Source: Paramecium pentaurelia
Taxonomy: Eukaryota; Ciliophora; Oligohymenophorea; Peniculida; Parameciidae
Direction: 5' to 3'
DNA: 64,000 nucleotides
NCBI GenBank assembly: GCA_905183005.1
Contig: CAJJDO010000028.1
Coordinates: 248,001-312,000 of the forward strand
Positions 35,823 through 48,419 of the stretch are shown in pieces (the first letter of the stretch is position 1; every line of letters starts with the position of its first letter). The notes below the pieces were generated by a model that ran no database searches, was not told where the DNA came from, and saw nothing but the letters and a program-made list of their open reading frames with translations. The position numbers and the translations under genes are program-made.

Positions 35823-38800
35823 ATGTCTTCTTAAAAGAGAGAATCAAAGTCCCCTTTAAAATCCTTATTAGCCGTATTCTAAGGTGGAGGAGGAGGAGCC
35901 ACAAAAGTCATTCTACCACCCAATACTTAAATTGTATTTAATAAAGAAAAAGGAGTCTATGAATACCCAGGAAAAGAAGTTTATTCAGAAAAGAAACCAG
36001 AACCTAAAGTTGAAGAATAGATTCCTCCTGGAGAAATGAAGGAATATTTGAAGCCATAGAATCCTCATTTAAGGGGGAAGTAACAAAGATAATAAAAGGA
36101 CCATTCAATTAAATAAGTACCACCAGTTGCTATTCCATCTTAAACAAATAACAATTAGACCTAAAATTAATAATAATAGGACATATCAAAACAATAAGAT
36201 AAATAACAAGAATAAGAGAAATAATTAGAAAATAAAGAATCATCACAATAAAGAATTATTTAAAATAATTCTCAAATTGCAGTCAACTAACCGATTATAA
36301 ATTAGACATCCATTCAATAAGAAATACAATAAACTAATCATCATTTAAATAATTAATAGATAATATTGCTATAATAATAGGTTGTATAATTAGCAACAGA
36401 AAATAAAGAACTTTAATCATAATTATAAGAATTATGTAAAGGATATAATTAATTGATACTCAATTATGATTCATGTAATAACTTTATTCAAACTCTTCCA
36501 AAAGCACTTTTACCTAAGAATTATTTAGACAATTTAGATTAGAATATGAAATATTTTAAACTATTTCAACCTTAAAATATTAATTTAGAATTGTAATAGT
36601 TCAATTTAAATTTATTAAAAAACTAAACACAAGTCTTTGTACCTCCTTAGATTATAGATTTTCCAATTAGCAGTAATGAATATTTGACTTAAATTATACA
36701 AGAATAGAATGAAGAATTATCAGATATGACTGAACTTCTTGAATAATAATAATAAGAAATTTAGAATAAAGATCTTTATATGTAATAATAACAAATGTTA
36801 ATCAATGATTTATTAAGAAAATTAGAAGAGTTTGTGAATTGTACTAATGCCTTCAAAAAATAGATTGAAAGTTAAAGTGAAGAAAGGAAAAACTATTAAT
36901 AATATATTAAGTAAATTGATTTCAATATTAAATAATAAGATTTATAAATTAAGAATCTGTAAAAAGAGAAAGAAGTATATAAAAGATAGGTTTAAAGTCT
37001 TTAAAGAGATAAAGATATGTATATAAAATATAATGAAGAATTAAGAAGACAATATGATGAAGATATTTAAATGATGAATTCTCAATTAGAGTAATCTTAA
37101 TTATTAATAAATGACTAAGAGTGTGCTGAATTAAGATAGATTAAAGATTAATTATAATTTGATTTAGAAATATCTAAATCAGAAATTTAAAATCTTAAAT
37201 AACTTTTATATGAGATTAGTACAGAGATTAATGTTGGATTTAGATTTTTAGGATCATTAGAAATTAGATAGATAGAGACAAAATTAGATATTTAAACATT
37301 ATGTCATTAATATAGAAGAGAATATTAAAAATAAATGCTATAAAAAGAATAAGGTCATTTATCTATTTTATAAGATTATAAAGCTTAAATCTTTTAAATA
37401 AATTTATAAAAATCATCTTTAGAATCAATTGTTGCTTAATAAGAAAAATAAATTAATAATTATATCAATGATGTTGTATCATCAAAGAAAGAAGTTGCAC
37501 TTATATGTCAAGAATATGATTAAAAAATTGCAGAAATGAATGATTAAAAGTCTATTGTTTTAAATGAGTTAAAATAATGTGAAGATTAATTATTCTAGAC
37601 TAATTTACAATTAATAAATCAATAATAAGAATTCTAATCATAATTAAGAAAAAAAATACTTGAACATAATGAATAAATAACAGATTTAGAAAAAAGTCTA
37701 TAACAATCTAAAATAGAATATGAATTTTTAAAAAAACAAATTCATGAAAAGGAAAAGGATATAGAAAAATATTCATTTAATTCAAAAGAATTATAAGATT
37801 AAATAATTAAATTAGATCAAGAGAAAAAAACATTATAACATTCTTTATAAAATTCAGAAAAATTAATTGAATTAGAAAAAAAATAATTAGATTAACATAG
37901 GGATTAATATTAATAGAAAATTCTTGAATTATAAACTTAAATTGAGTAGATTACTGAATAATTGAGTTAATAAATGAATTTATTTGAAGAGTAATAATAA
38001 GAAAATTAAAATTTGATTGAATAAATTGAAATATACTAATAAAAAGAATAAGAATATCAATTAATTTAATAATAATAAGTTGAATCAACTTAAACAGAAT
38101 AATAATTATAAAATCAAATATAATAACATGAAAGTCAATTATAAATAATATAAAATTCATATGATGAATTGACAATTACATATTAGAATTGTAAACATTA
38201 AAATGATTCATTAAAATAATAAATAGATTTATTAAATTAATAATTATTTGATTCCAAAAATGAAATTGAATAACTTAAATAAACTTCATAATAATTTGAA
38301 AATTTGATAGTTTAATTAAATGAACAAATAGAAGAATAAAATTAAAATTAAAATCAATAAAATTTAGAATAATAACTTTAAGAAGAAATTAATAATAAAA
38401 CAAATTTAATTAATTAATAAAAAGAATAAATTGAATAATTAACTGAAAATATAAGATAATTAAAAGATAATAATACTTCAGAAATATCTTTAATAAAATA
38501 ATAACATATAATAGAATAGAATGAAAAAAAAGAAATGATAATATAATTAGAAGTCTGTGTGTAGAATTTATAAAATTAAAATTAGATTATTACCCAAGAA
38601 CTTGCAAATTTATAATAATAAATATAAAATTAAATATCATTATAATAATCGGAAATTGAAAATGAAAATGAATAATTAAAATAACAAATTATAACTTTTA
38701 ATGAAGATAGAGTAACATTGAATAATTAAATTTCTTAATTGTCTTAATAAGTAGAACATTATAGTGATTTAAATCAATAATTAACTTTAAAAATAGAGGA

Positions 38801-39569
38801 GATTTAATAGAAATTATTAGAATAATAAAATTAACCATAAATATCTAACTAAATTGATTAATAAGAGTATCGTAGTTTGGAATAAGAAAATTAAGATTTA
38901 ACAGATTAGATTTCAAAATTAGTTGAAGAAATAGGTGTTATTGAATAAGAGAGATCTTAAAAAGAAGCAGAGAATGATGAATTAAAAAGTTAATATGAAT
39001 AAGCTTTAAATACAATAGCTGAATTAAGATCAAAAGAATATGATGTAAGTTAATTAAAACAATCTCATAATTATTATTAAAATTAATAAGATGAATATAA
39101 TAATTTAAAGTAATTATATGCTTAAAAATTAAAATTAATAGAATAGTTGAATAAATAAATCTAAGATTAAGAACAATAATTGAAAAATTATCTTTAAAAT
39201 GAATAAGAATTTTAGAAATTATAAGTTAAATACTAAGAATTAAAGGTAATTATTATAGTTTAATTTTTTTAGAATGAAAAGGATCAAATTTAATTATAAA
39301 TTGAAAAGTAATAATAGACATCATCTAAGATAGAGGATACAAAAGAATTTATTGTTGAATAAAATTTAAAATTGTAAAGAATGGAATAAGAAATTACAAG
39401 TTTAAATTCTAAAATTATGTAATTGACTGCTCAAAGAGATGAATATAAAGAATAACTTGAATTCAAATAAAAGAATGTAACTTCATAAAAACCAAGTGGA
39501 TTTGTGGGTAAATTAGCCGGATTTTTCGCAACAGAAAGTGAATTGAAAAAAATGACTCAAGGGTAATGA
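35823..39569 (+). CDS. glutamine-rich giant coiled-coil protein
   Basis: One frame of 1,249 codons from ATG 35823 to TGA 39567-39569. A 27-nt stretch (GTAATTATTATAG...TTTTTTTAG, about 39,246-39,272) looks like an intron with length a multiple of three; removal would leave 1,239 residues. The first 110 residues are non-coiled with a glycine run (FQGGGGGATKVILPPN) and prolines. Residues about 150 to 1,200 are coiled coil dominated by Gln, Leu, Glu and Ile, most glutamines coded by TAA/TAG. The end (KPSGFVGKLAGFFATESEL) is compact and hydrophobic. It resembles golgin-like or cytoskeletal tethers by architecture only; I recognise no GRIP or other targeting domain. Confidence 0.75.
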
Positions 39570-39630
39570 ATTCTATATAAAAATACAATATAATATAACA
39601 TAGATTTGTTTTATATTATATATTCACATA

Positions 39631-42600
39631 ATGGAGATTTTTACATTTGATAATTGTGATCATTCTAAAGAATTCTAACTTCTTGTTTAATATTATTCAG
39701 TATTTGATGAAGAGGGAGAATCATAAATAAGAACAAAATCAATTGTTGATCTATTAGATGCAGGCTTAGAAATTTAAGAAAAATTTAGGAATAAAGCAAA
39801 ATAAGAGAAATAAAGTAAGCTATTTTTAATTTTATAGCATAGAGGAATTTCAAAACTCCTTTAGATTTTCTTAGGGATTCCTTAAAAAATAAAATTGATA
39901 ATACTCTGTAATTTTAACAATTATTGATATTTTCTAATCCATAAGTAGTGAAGAATTTTGGAAAACCAAAAGTAGTTCATCATAATGGTGAATTTTTGTT
40001 AGTAGGAGGATCATTAGGGAATATTCTATATTACTCTTAATAATAGATGGATATCATTATTTAATAATAGAAGATAGGAGCAGTTACAGCTTTAGACTCA
40101 TTAAATGAATTAGTGGCTGTAGGGTATGAGAGTGGATGGATTAGCATAATAAATATGAAAAAAAGGAAACATTTGTGTACTTGTTAAAATATTACTAAAT
40201 CAAAAATAATAGTGTTGAAATTCATTTTTTAATCTAAGAAATTTTATAATGTAATAACTTCTGATGATGTTGGAGTAATTAGAATTGTAAATTTTAGAAA
40301 AGGAATGTTAGGATTTGATTATGAAATATAATTAACAATACCAAGATAATCGTTTCCAATGTTAAACATTATAGTGTTGTATAAAAATGAAACTAAAGAA
40401 TTTATGGGAGATTTATATGAAAAATCAAGTAGAATTATAGGATTATGTTCACTAAGCAAATTTTATCTTATCATGGTTTATAAAGATGATGAAAAGAAAT
40501 TAAAATCAATTATAGAAATAGAAAATCCACATGTTTCTTCACCAGAAAAACCTTTTTATTGCTATCTTTCTTATGGTTATGGAGTTTTACCTCCTCCAAA
40601 TTAAGAGTAAGAAGAATAATGGAAAGAAAAGAGATTGATAATTTTACTTTGTTGGAATTGCCATATGTTTATATTAGTTAGAAGTAATGATTAGGCAAGA
40701 TATATGACACTTAAACCATTAATTTTTAAATAGCAAATACATGCAGCTTATTTTGTTGAGTAATCTATTATAGAAGTTATTACTGCAAATCAAAATATAT
40801 ATTTATTTAATACACTTCATCTAGAATTACATGTAGTTCCAAAGGGAATCGAATAAATACCATATTTTATTTAAAAAAAGAATTGGCCTGATTCCCCATT
40901 TACTTCCCTTTATTAGATTGAAGTTTTAAGTTAAGATGAAGGAATTGCATACAAATAATATCCTTTACAATATTAGATATATACTTTAAATAAATAGACA
41001 AGGTAAATCCATATTTTAGTGGAAGGATCCATTGTAACAGGTAGTATTAATAATTTAGAATAATCTATTGATATTTTTATTTAAAATAAAGATTGGGCCA
41101 AAGGAATGTTATTGATTCTTGCTTTGATGGATGGTAGCATGAAATCCACTCCAATCAAATTTAATATGTAGGTTTTAAAAAAGAAAGTATTGGAAATAGC
41201 CACTCATTATATTAAAGTTGTTTTAGAAGAAATCAGAATTACTCTAGATAAACATAAGACTTTTATTTATACTCCAACTTCTTTATTTGGTCATTAATAA
41301 GATGTAGAAAAAGTTAAGACTCTACTCTCAATGCTTGTAGACTTTCTTTTGAGAGTTTCAAGTGATATCCTATTTAATCAAATATATTGTATAATAAAGA
41401 AATTTTTAAATGGAGATATAAGTTTATTATGCAATGAATTAAGTTTATATTTAAAAAATGGAAAGGTCAAAGTAATAGATGCAAATGAATAAACTATAAG
41501 TATTCTATTTATTATTAATTTAATTAGATGAAATATTGTTATATTATGTTTAAAAAGGAGAATAATAATGTATTGATGCTTTTATTTAAAAAATTGATTA
41601 TTCTAAAATAAATACTGAATAATTGATACAATTTTGTCTTTTAAATAAACTTACTACAAGTTTAAGTTATGTCTGTACAAGATCTGGAGATTTTTTAACA
41701 CCTTTGGCTAAATTATGGGGAATCATATAATAGGACATTAAAAAGAAGGATCCATAAATAGTGATAGAATAGGGAAAAAGCATTATTCATTATTTAGAGT
41801 AAACATTACATATTGAATAATTAATAAAAGAGAAATCTGATTAGATATCTTTATGGTTATTTGAAGTTCAAACTTTATTTTTATTAATGAGCATAGATTT
41901 TGGTGGATGTATCTAATTATGTTATAAGTTTTTTATACTACCTTATGATTAGTTTTTAGATAAAGAACGATTAAAGAAATATTATGTTAATATGACTTAA
42001 GCTTTTTAAAAATTAAAAACAATAAAAGATCAAAATGATTTAAAATTTTAATTAACTTAATTATAAATAAAAACTTTACCAGATGCAATTGGATGGGATA
42101 AGATGATCAATTAAGTTGGTAGATCTATTTAAGCAAGTATTTTGAGTAAAGGATATACAGAATAATTATAAAATAAATAATTAACTGAATTATTCTTAGA
42201 TTTAGTAAGTGAACATCGCCATTTGATATTTTTACCACTTTAATGTTTACCATTACCTAATATATTACATAATGATGAACCAACTCTTAAATATTGTTTA
42301 ATTTATGCATATAATTAATTTATAATCAATTTATTTAAAAAATATCCAGCTGTTGATAAAGAAGATATTTTAAATTCAATGGCATCAGATGGATAATTTG
42401 ATTGGGTTAAAATGTATTTAAATGAAGAACTTAAAAATTATAGTAGAGCTTTAGATTTTAGAATCAAAATTAAGAATCAATTACAATAATATAATATTTA
42501 AGTAAAGTTTGAAATATTTACATGGATTTCCAAAATTTTATCTAGAGATCCTCCAATTCTATAAATTGATTCTTTTAGAGATAGAATTCTAAATCATATA

Positions 42601-43868
42601 GGATCATTAGTTTCTTATAGTGCTATTCATACAAGATCATTGATTTCTAAATATTTTTAAGCCAATGATATAAGTATTCTTAATAAAATGGGAGAATTAC
42701 CAAAATTATAATTAGAATATTTAGAATAAATAATGTAAGTTGATAGAAAATAATATCAATCTAATACAGATCTATTAAAACTTTATATAAAATTACTTTG
42801 TTAAATTAAACCTGAGAAAGTTTTAAAGGAACTGTAAGAATAAGAATATCCTTTAGATGATATTATTAGTGTATTAAAATAATATCCTGTTCCTGATGCT
42901 TTGGTATATTTGCTTGAAAGATCAGGAGCTATAACAGAAGCAATTAGTGTCAAACTAGATGATTTTATTTAAAAAATATAATAGAAATCATTTCTAAGCA
43001 AAGTATGTATTTAATTTGAATGATTTAGAGTGAATTTTATTTGTATTTTTTGGAGATTTGTAACATATGCCTTAGAAATAAGAAATTAGATGAATTGGAT
43101 GAATCCTGGGATATGGTTACTTAATGCATTTTAGAACTGTCTCAAAATAGATATACTCCATAACCTTACCCATCTTATTTAGAAGAATACATTCCATTAT
43201 TGTTAAAGAAGTGGGCAGAATGTAGTCATTTAGATGCATTTCTACATAAAATAACAACCAAATATATGAGATTAAGTTCTTCTAAACTTAAAATGACATT
43301 CTTATCAATGTATACACATATCAATTTCTCTACTACTGTTTATACAAAGTTAGTCGATATCAATTTTATTAAATGTATTCAAAATATGAGAGCTTTGGTT
43401 CATTTATAACTTAAAGGATAGGGATACTTACCAGGTTGTTTTTCATGTTATAATTATTATGAGTATGATTAATAACTTCAACCAATCATAGTTTTAGCAT
43501 GTGGTCATACTTTTCATTTTAATTGTCTTAATCTGGATGAGAAAGCTTAATATCATTGTCCAGTTTGTTTGCTGAATCCAAAAATAGCTATTGTTCATTT
43601 ACTTCATTAATTGAAATCTAAAAAATATTTACTTAAGTCTGAAAATTAATAGTAATAATAAAATATAAGGAATTAAAATCCTTTGGTTATGAATATCATT
43701 AAATAAGGATAAAAAAAATAGTAAGAAATAGATTAGAGTTAGAAATTCATATAAAATGAAAATGAGGTAGATATTAGGAGAATGAAACAAATAGAAAAGT
43801 TAAAAAAATTTGAATAATAAAAATTCATTAGATTGGAGAGAATTTGTTAAGGAGTTATGCCATATTGA
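39631..43868 (+). CDS. VPS8: Vps8, CORVET complex subunit
   Basis: 1,386 residues after introns 39815-39837 (23), about 41,501-41,528 (28) and about 43,004-43,029 (26). The N-terminal propeller region starts after FGKPKVVHHNGEFLLVGGSL, with blades such as TALDSLNELVAVGYESGWIS and FYNVITSDDVGVIRIVNF. A long alpha-solenoid follows (for example QNKDWAKGMLLILALMDG). Near the end lies a RING-like zinc finger: CFSCYNYYE, then VLACGHTFHFNCLNL and HCPVCLLNP, with a Cys/His pattern typical of Vps8, Vps11 and Vps18. Domain order and length match Vps8, which brings Rab5 to the CORVET tethering complex on early endosomes. In ciliates Vps8 paralogues also act in secretory-organelle biogenesis, so the exact compartment is open. 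A charged tail follows the RING. Confidence 0.88.
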
Positions 43869-43939
43869 AATTATAAATTATGTATTTTAAAATGAGTTTA
43901 GATTTTTTAATTTACCTAATGTTTATTATATAATAAATA

Positions 43940-44269
43940 ATGAATGTTTTGAATTAAACTTTTAATAAAATTAGACTTAAAACAATAGATTCTAAGATTC
44001 AACATTTCACATATTATTAATTTCAATTTTTTTCAATATATCACATCTAATTCAGTGTAAAAAGAGAAACAAAGTCCATAAACTATACTAATAATTTAAT
44101 TGATCAATTATATCTTAAAATATAAAAAGATGCAAAATTGGTTTTTCAAAAAATAGAAGAATTTTGCAATAATAATCTTTAGAGAGATATAGAAACATTG
44201 ATGAAGGAAAAATCTAAAATTTACACTTAAAATAATGAAGAAAACAACTTAAATTTAAGGAATTACTGA
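43940..44269 (+). CDS. small orphan protein
   Basis: Frame of 110 codons from ATG 43940 to TGA 44267-44269, between Vps8 and the GYF-like gene. The second half has the codon texture of real genes here (frequent GAA, GAT, AAA) and reads as an amphipathic helix: NNLIDQLYLKIQKDAKLVFQ, KIEEFCNNNLQRDIETLMK. The first half is basic and aromatic, with HFTYYQFQFFSIYH. No relative recognised. It could also be the last exon of a longer gene or a relic, since the first half is less convincing. Confidence 0.4.
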
Positions 44270-44460
44270 ATATAGTCTTTCCTCAAAAAAAGATGATTGA
44301 ATAGAAGAATTATAATTCATTTTCTTTTGTCATTTAATTTCATATTAATATTTAGTTCTATTAATATGCTTAAAACAATAAAATAAGATAAAATGAAATT
44401 ATTTAATTGCAGTTTTAATTGATTTTTTATTTTGCTATTAAATATACGTGTTAAATTTTA

Positions 44461-45699
44461 ATGAGCTAACCATCTACCCTTCTTGAATATCAACCAGCCA
44501 AATAACCCAATCCCAACATAATAAAATTGCTCACTCAGCATCAAGACTTGTTTCTCATTCAGAATTAACCACCTTCTACTTTAGAAGCTTAATACCCTTT
44601 AACATTGGATGCAAAAGAAATACTCATCGAAGTTCAACCAGATCAAAAATTCACACATCCAAAATACTACTAAAAAGATAATAAAGTACAAAAAATTACA
44701 AAATAACCTGCATAACCTGCTTCTACAATTTTTGTTGAAAGTGGACTTTGTGATCCAAATAAAAAAGCTTGGTTTTACTTAGATGAAAATTAAAAGTCAT
44801 AAGGACCTCACACATCAGCAGAAATAGATTAATTGATCACTAAAGGCACTATAAATATGTAAACTAAAGTTGCTTTAGAAACTTTAGATAAATTGGTTAG
44901 AGTAGAAAAGATTGTTTAAGCAATTAATAAAAAAAAAGAAGCTGATTAAAAATTAAAGGAAGCATAAAAATAAAAATAAGAAGAAGAAAATTAACAAAAA
45001 TAACTTGATTCACCAACTAAAATTGAAAAATAAGAAGAACCAAAAGTTTAATAGTCTAAATTAAAAGAAGAATAAGGAATTGATTTTGAAATAGACTATT
45101 CAAAAATAAAACAAAATATAGATATGGGATAATGGGCAAAGCCATTGGTGGCACAGCCTATTTAAGTCAAAGTTACAAAGGCCTATACAAATAATCCATA
45201 ATAATCAAAATAATAATCAAAACAAACTAATAAGCCTACTGAAAGAAAAAGAAGTGATAATAAAAGTATGCATGTAGAAGGAAATAAAGGAAATTTATAT
45301 TAAAAAAAAGGATATGAAAAGTATTTATCAATTTTAATTATTATAGATAATAAGAAGTAATTTTAGAGGCAAAACCAAAAGAAGAATCAGATGTTACTAT
45401 TAATTAAGAAGTTTAAGATTATTTAAAGAAATTAGAAACAAGGAAACCAGAAAAAGAAGAAGTTTAATAATAGCCAGAAAAATTATAATAATAATAAACT
45501 TAAATTCCAAAACCATAAAAATTAAAAACTGAACCTCCAAAATAAGAATAGAAATTATAACCTAAATAGCAATAAGAAACTGTAGATAGTGCTGACGAAG
45601 AATGGGAAGTTGTAGGAGCAAAGAAAAATTCATAAACTAAAAAAGAGCAATAATAAAAATAATAAACTAAAATTGAATAGCCAGCTACTTAATAAAATA

Positions 45700-45794
<95 letters not shown>

Positions 45795-46136
45795 GATGAT
45801 GATGAAGATGAAGAAGGATGGCAAACTGTAGGTGCTTCAAATAAAGATAAAAAAAAGCCTGTTAATAAAAAAATTTAATAAAAAAATTAAAATATTCCTG
45901 GATTTGCTGTTTAAATCCAAACAGATTCTATTACAATATCCTCTGGATCAGCTAAGAAACCACCCCCTTAAAAATAAAAAAAACCTGAACCTGCATAATA
46001 ATAATAACAACCATAATAAACACAACAATAAACTTAACCATAAAATAATCAAAATGATGATGATGATGAAGGTTGGATTGAAGTAGAAGTTGGGTAAGCA
46101 CCAAAAAAGGTTGCCTAATCTAAAAAAGGAAAATGA
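44461..46136 (+). CDS. GYF-domain-like protein with long polyglutamine and acidic WxxVG repeats
   Basis: 549 residues after one 26-nt intron (GTATTTATCAAT...TAG, about 45,314-45,339). Residues about 95-150 resemble a GYF-type fold: KAWFYLDENQKSQGPHTSAE, EIDQLITKGTINMQTKVAL, the WFY...GPH...I core of proline-rich-ligand binders. A charged, Gln/Lys/Pro-rich tail follows with three acidic tryptophan motifs: DSADEEWEVVGAKK, DDDEDEEGWQTVGASNK and DDDDEGWIEVEVG. Between the first two lies a run of 31 glutamines, 30 of them consecutive TAA codons plus one CAA (45702-45794). GYF proteins act in splicing and translational repression. The assignment is moderate. The antisense of the glutamine run looks like polyleucine and is not a gene. 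Confidence 0.65.
45702..45794 (+). repeat. (TAA)30 microsatellite encoding polyglutamine
   Basis: Thirty uninterrupted TAA codons followed by CAA, in frame within the GYF-like gene. In the ciliate code this is 31 glutamines; in the standard code it would be 30 stops. Pure trinucleotide runs of this length are prone to slippage, so copy number may vary between alleles or be wrong in the assembly. Confidence 0.97.
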
Positions 46137-46591
46137 TACCTTTAGTATAATATGTTAAATAAATAATAGTAAATATATTAAAGATTTATTGATTTTAAAT
46201 CCAACAATTTATTTTTTATATGTATATTAAAAGAATAAACTTAAAGTTTATCAGTATTATCTATTTAATCATCTGAATTTTTTTATATGTGTGTATTTTT
46301 TTATAATGTCAGTATTCCCATTAAATTCTTATTCAATTCAATGATTTTAATAATTTAAATCATTGAAATGATTTATTATTCTTAATAATTTTAAGTTGCA
46401 TTTGTAATGGTAATCCATTTAACTTTAATATTGATTCTTTTAAGCTTCAGTAAGATGTGTAATTTTAATTAATTTTGTTCAATATTATACATATGTCTTG
46501 AATACTTAAAATATTAAATTATTAGAATAATATATTGATAAAAGTTATCAACTCAGGTTTGTCCTTGGTTGAGAATCGATTATCTGAGATT
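46137..46591. other. convergent intergenic spacer
   Basis: 455 bp of AT-rich sequence between two convergent 3' ends. No feature recognised. Confidence 0.55.
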
Positions 46592-47059
46592 TCACAATAA
46601 TCTTGAAAAATAATTATATTAGTTGATCAACGGAATATCAGAATTACAAATTTTAAGTTTCTTCACTCTTATTTATCTATTTGATCTATCCGACTTTTAT
46701 ACAAATGAACTCTGTTAGCTTTTTGGAAAAAATACAGACTATTTATTAGAAAAGTGTTTCTTAATGATTTATTCTACTGGTGAAGAAGAATCAGTGTATT
46801 CTTAATTTTATTTTAAGTTATTTATCCGAATAGGATCCTCATTCACATGCATTGCTCTTTCAGTATTATATCTCTCTGTTTTTATTTAGAGGACTCGTTT
46901 TTGTTATTATTAGCTTTTTATTCTAATTTAAGGAATTCGTATAGGCTATAAAGGTGCAGCCAATTATTTTTTTTCTTTCATTTTAAACCATGGACCTAGA
47001 CCATCACCATCATGAGCTTAGAAGTCTAAAATCAATTAATTATAAACCTTCTTATTCAT
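46592..47059 (-). CDS. basic orphan protein, 155 residues
   Basis: Uninterrupted frame of 156 codons; first ATG 47059, an in-frame TGA lies upstream, stop TGA 46592-46594. Strongly basic and glutamine-rich: MNKKVYNQLILDFQAHDGDG, LGPWFKMKEKKQLAAPLQPI, RIPQIRIKSQQQQKR, then NEDPIRINNLKQNQEYTDSS and FFPKSQQSSFVQKSDRS. It has no membrane span and no known domain. Extended, basic and low in hydrophobics, it could bind nucleic acid or microtubules; both are guesses. Codon texture supports a real gene. It is isolated, with about 455 bp on its 3' side and 1.3 kb of gene-poor sequence on its 5' side. Confidence 0.6.
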
Positions 47060-47880
47060 CAAAAAGCAATGATGTTTATAAAGCTAGACTGCACTTTTTC
47101 ATTAATTGTTTTTATATACTTGTAATTTATTAAAAAAAATAAAATTTACCAAATTTCTATGAGAATGAATCAAAAATATAATTTATATGCTTAATATTAA
47201 CTAAATACTGTTTAATACTAGAAGAAAATAATGAAATAATTTATAGATTCAATATATTATAAAAGAAAATTTGATAAGAATAATAATATATTAAGAATAG
47301 TTCAAAATATTTAATGGAACCAAATATTATAGAGATTTAAGGTTTATATTTAAATTATTTATTGATTAAGAATTGAATTCTTTTTAGTATTTTAGAGAGA
47401 AAATAATTTAATCTCAATTTTAAATATAATTCATATTAAAAGATAAATAATTATAGAATATTGAATCTCATTTGAATTAATAATTCCTATAAATAAAGAT
47501 TTGAAGAAATATGAATTAATATATATAAATCTATAAAATTTAAATTTAATTTAATTCTTGATATTTAAGGAATTATACTTAATCTTATGAAAAGAATGAT
47601 TAAAATAATAATGAATCTTAATAGAGTAAAGATTAAAAAATTTGATTGATTAAAAAAAAATAACTTTCAAAAATTTTAACAAGAGGATTACAAAATCAAT
47701 GTTTTTTTGCCATTTAATAATATATTTAGTAATTCGAATAATCTTATATCGCTATCTAACTTTTATGTTTTGATAACTCCTATTAAAATATATAACTATG
47801 GGTCTTATATTTCTAAAAATTTTAAATAAAATTATCTACTTTAATTCTTTTATTCATAAAATATTAGATATATTTACTCT
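47060..47880. other. gene-poor spacer
   Basis: About 0.8 kb, very AT-rich. A plus-strand TGA-free stretch near 47,235-47,520 lacks a start and has poor codon texture. No supported gene. Confidence 0.45.
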
Positions 47881-48419
47881 CTCAATTCTTTAATTGTCAT
47901 AAAACAAGACAATTGAGAAAGGTCAAACTTAAATTCAAATTCTGTATCATGATGTAATACAATAATGTCAATTAAAAAAACTGATTCCTAAATAAAAGAA
48001 GAATATTACTAATTATGCATTTGTAAATTTAGTCAATGCTTTCCAAATTCTAATTTATAAATCATTCATTTTTAAATACTATAAAGGACTAATAATAAAG
48101 TTATTTAATTACTTATGAATAGATTTGATATGACTGACAGAGATTGAAAGGTCATTAGATTCAAAAGTGATAAATGAATTTTTCCTTTATTATCTAGGAC
48201 TTTAATTATTATCTCCTTTTGAAGAGATGGATGATCTACGAAATGATTTATTATCAGTTATTCTGCCCAATTAAATTGATTCAAAACTTATGGTTCTTTC
48301 AATATCAGATATTTCAGATTCCATATGAGTATGATTGTGATTCATGGATAACTTTTTTAATATTGGTAAGCAAGAGATTTTGTTCATATAATGAAATATT
48401 AAATTTAATATAGATAAAT
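47881..48419 (+). pseudogene. broken gene relic, possibly Mei2-like RNA-binding
   Basis: Coding-like fragments in different frames. The first (about 47,881-48,116) contains KKLIPKQKKNITNYAFVNLV, which resembles the centre of a Mei2-type RNA-recognition motif (YLPxDxKNxxNxGYAFVNF), then FKYYKGLIIKLFNYL and TGA. A second (about 48,146-48,327) reads ERSLDSKVINEFFLYYLGLQ and FEEMDDLRNDLLSVILPNQI in a frame interrupted upstream by two TGAs. No intron set restores one frame. It lies tail to tail with the channel gene. The family guess is weak. Confidence 0.3.

Noticed and set aside
45630..45824. Minus-strand polyleucine peptide
   Set aside because: It is the antisense of the TAA-coded glutamine run in the GYF-like gene.
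47235..47520. Plus-strand open stretch of about 95 codons
   Set aside because: No start codon and poor codon texture. With only TGA as stop in such AT-rich DNA, open stretches of this length occur by chance.
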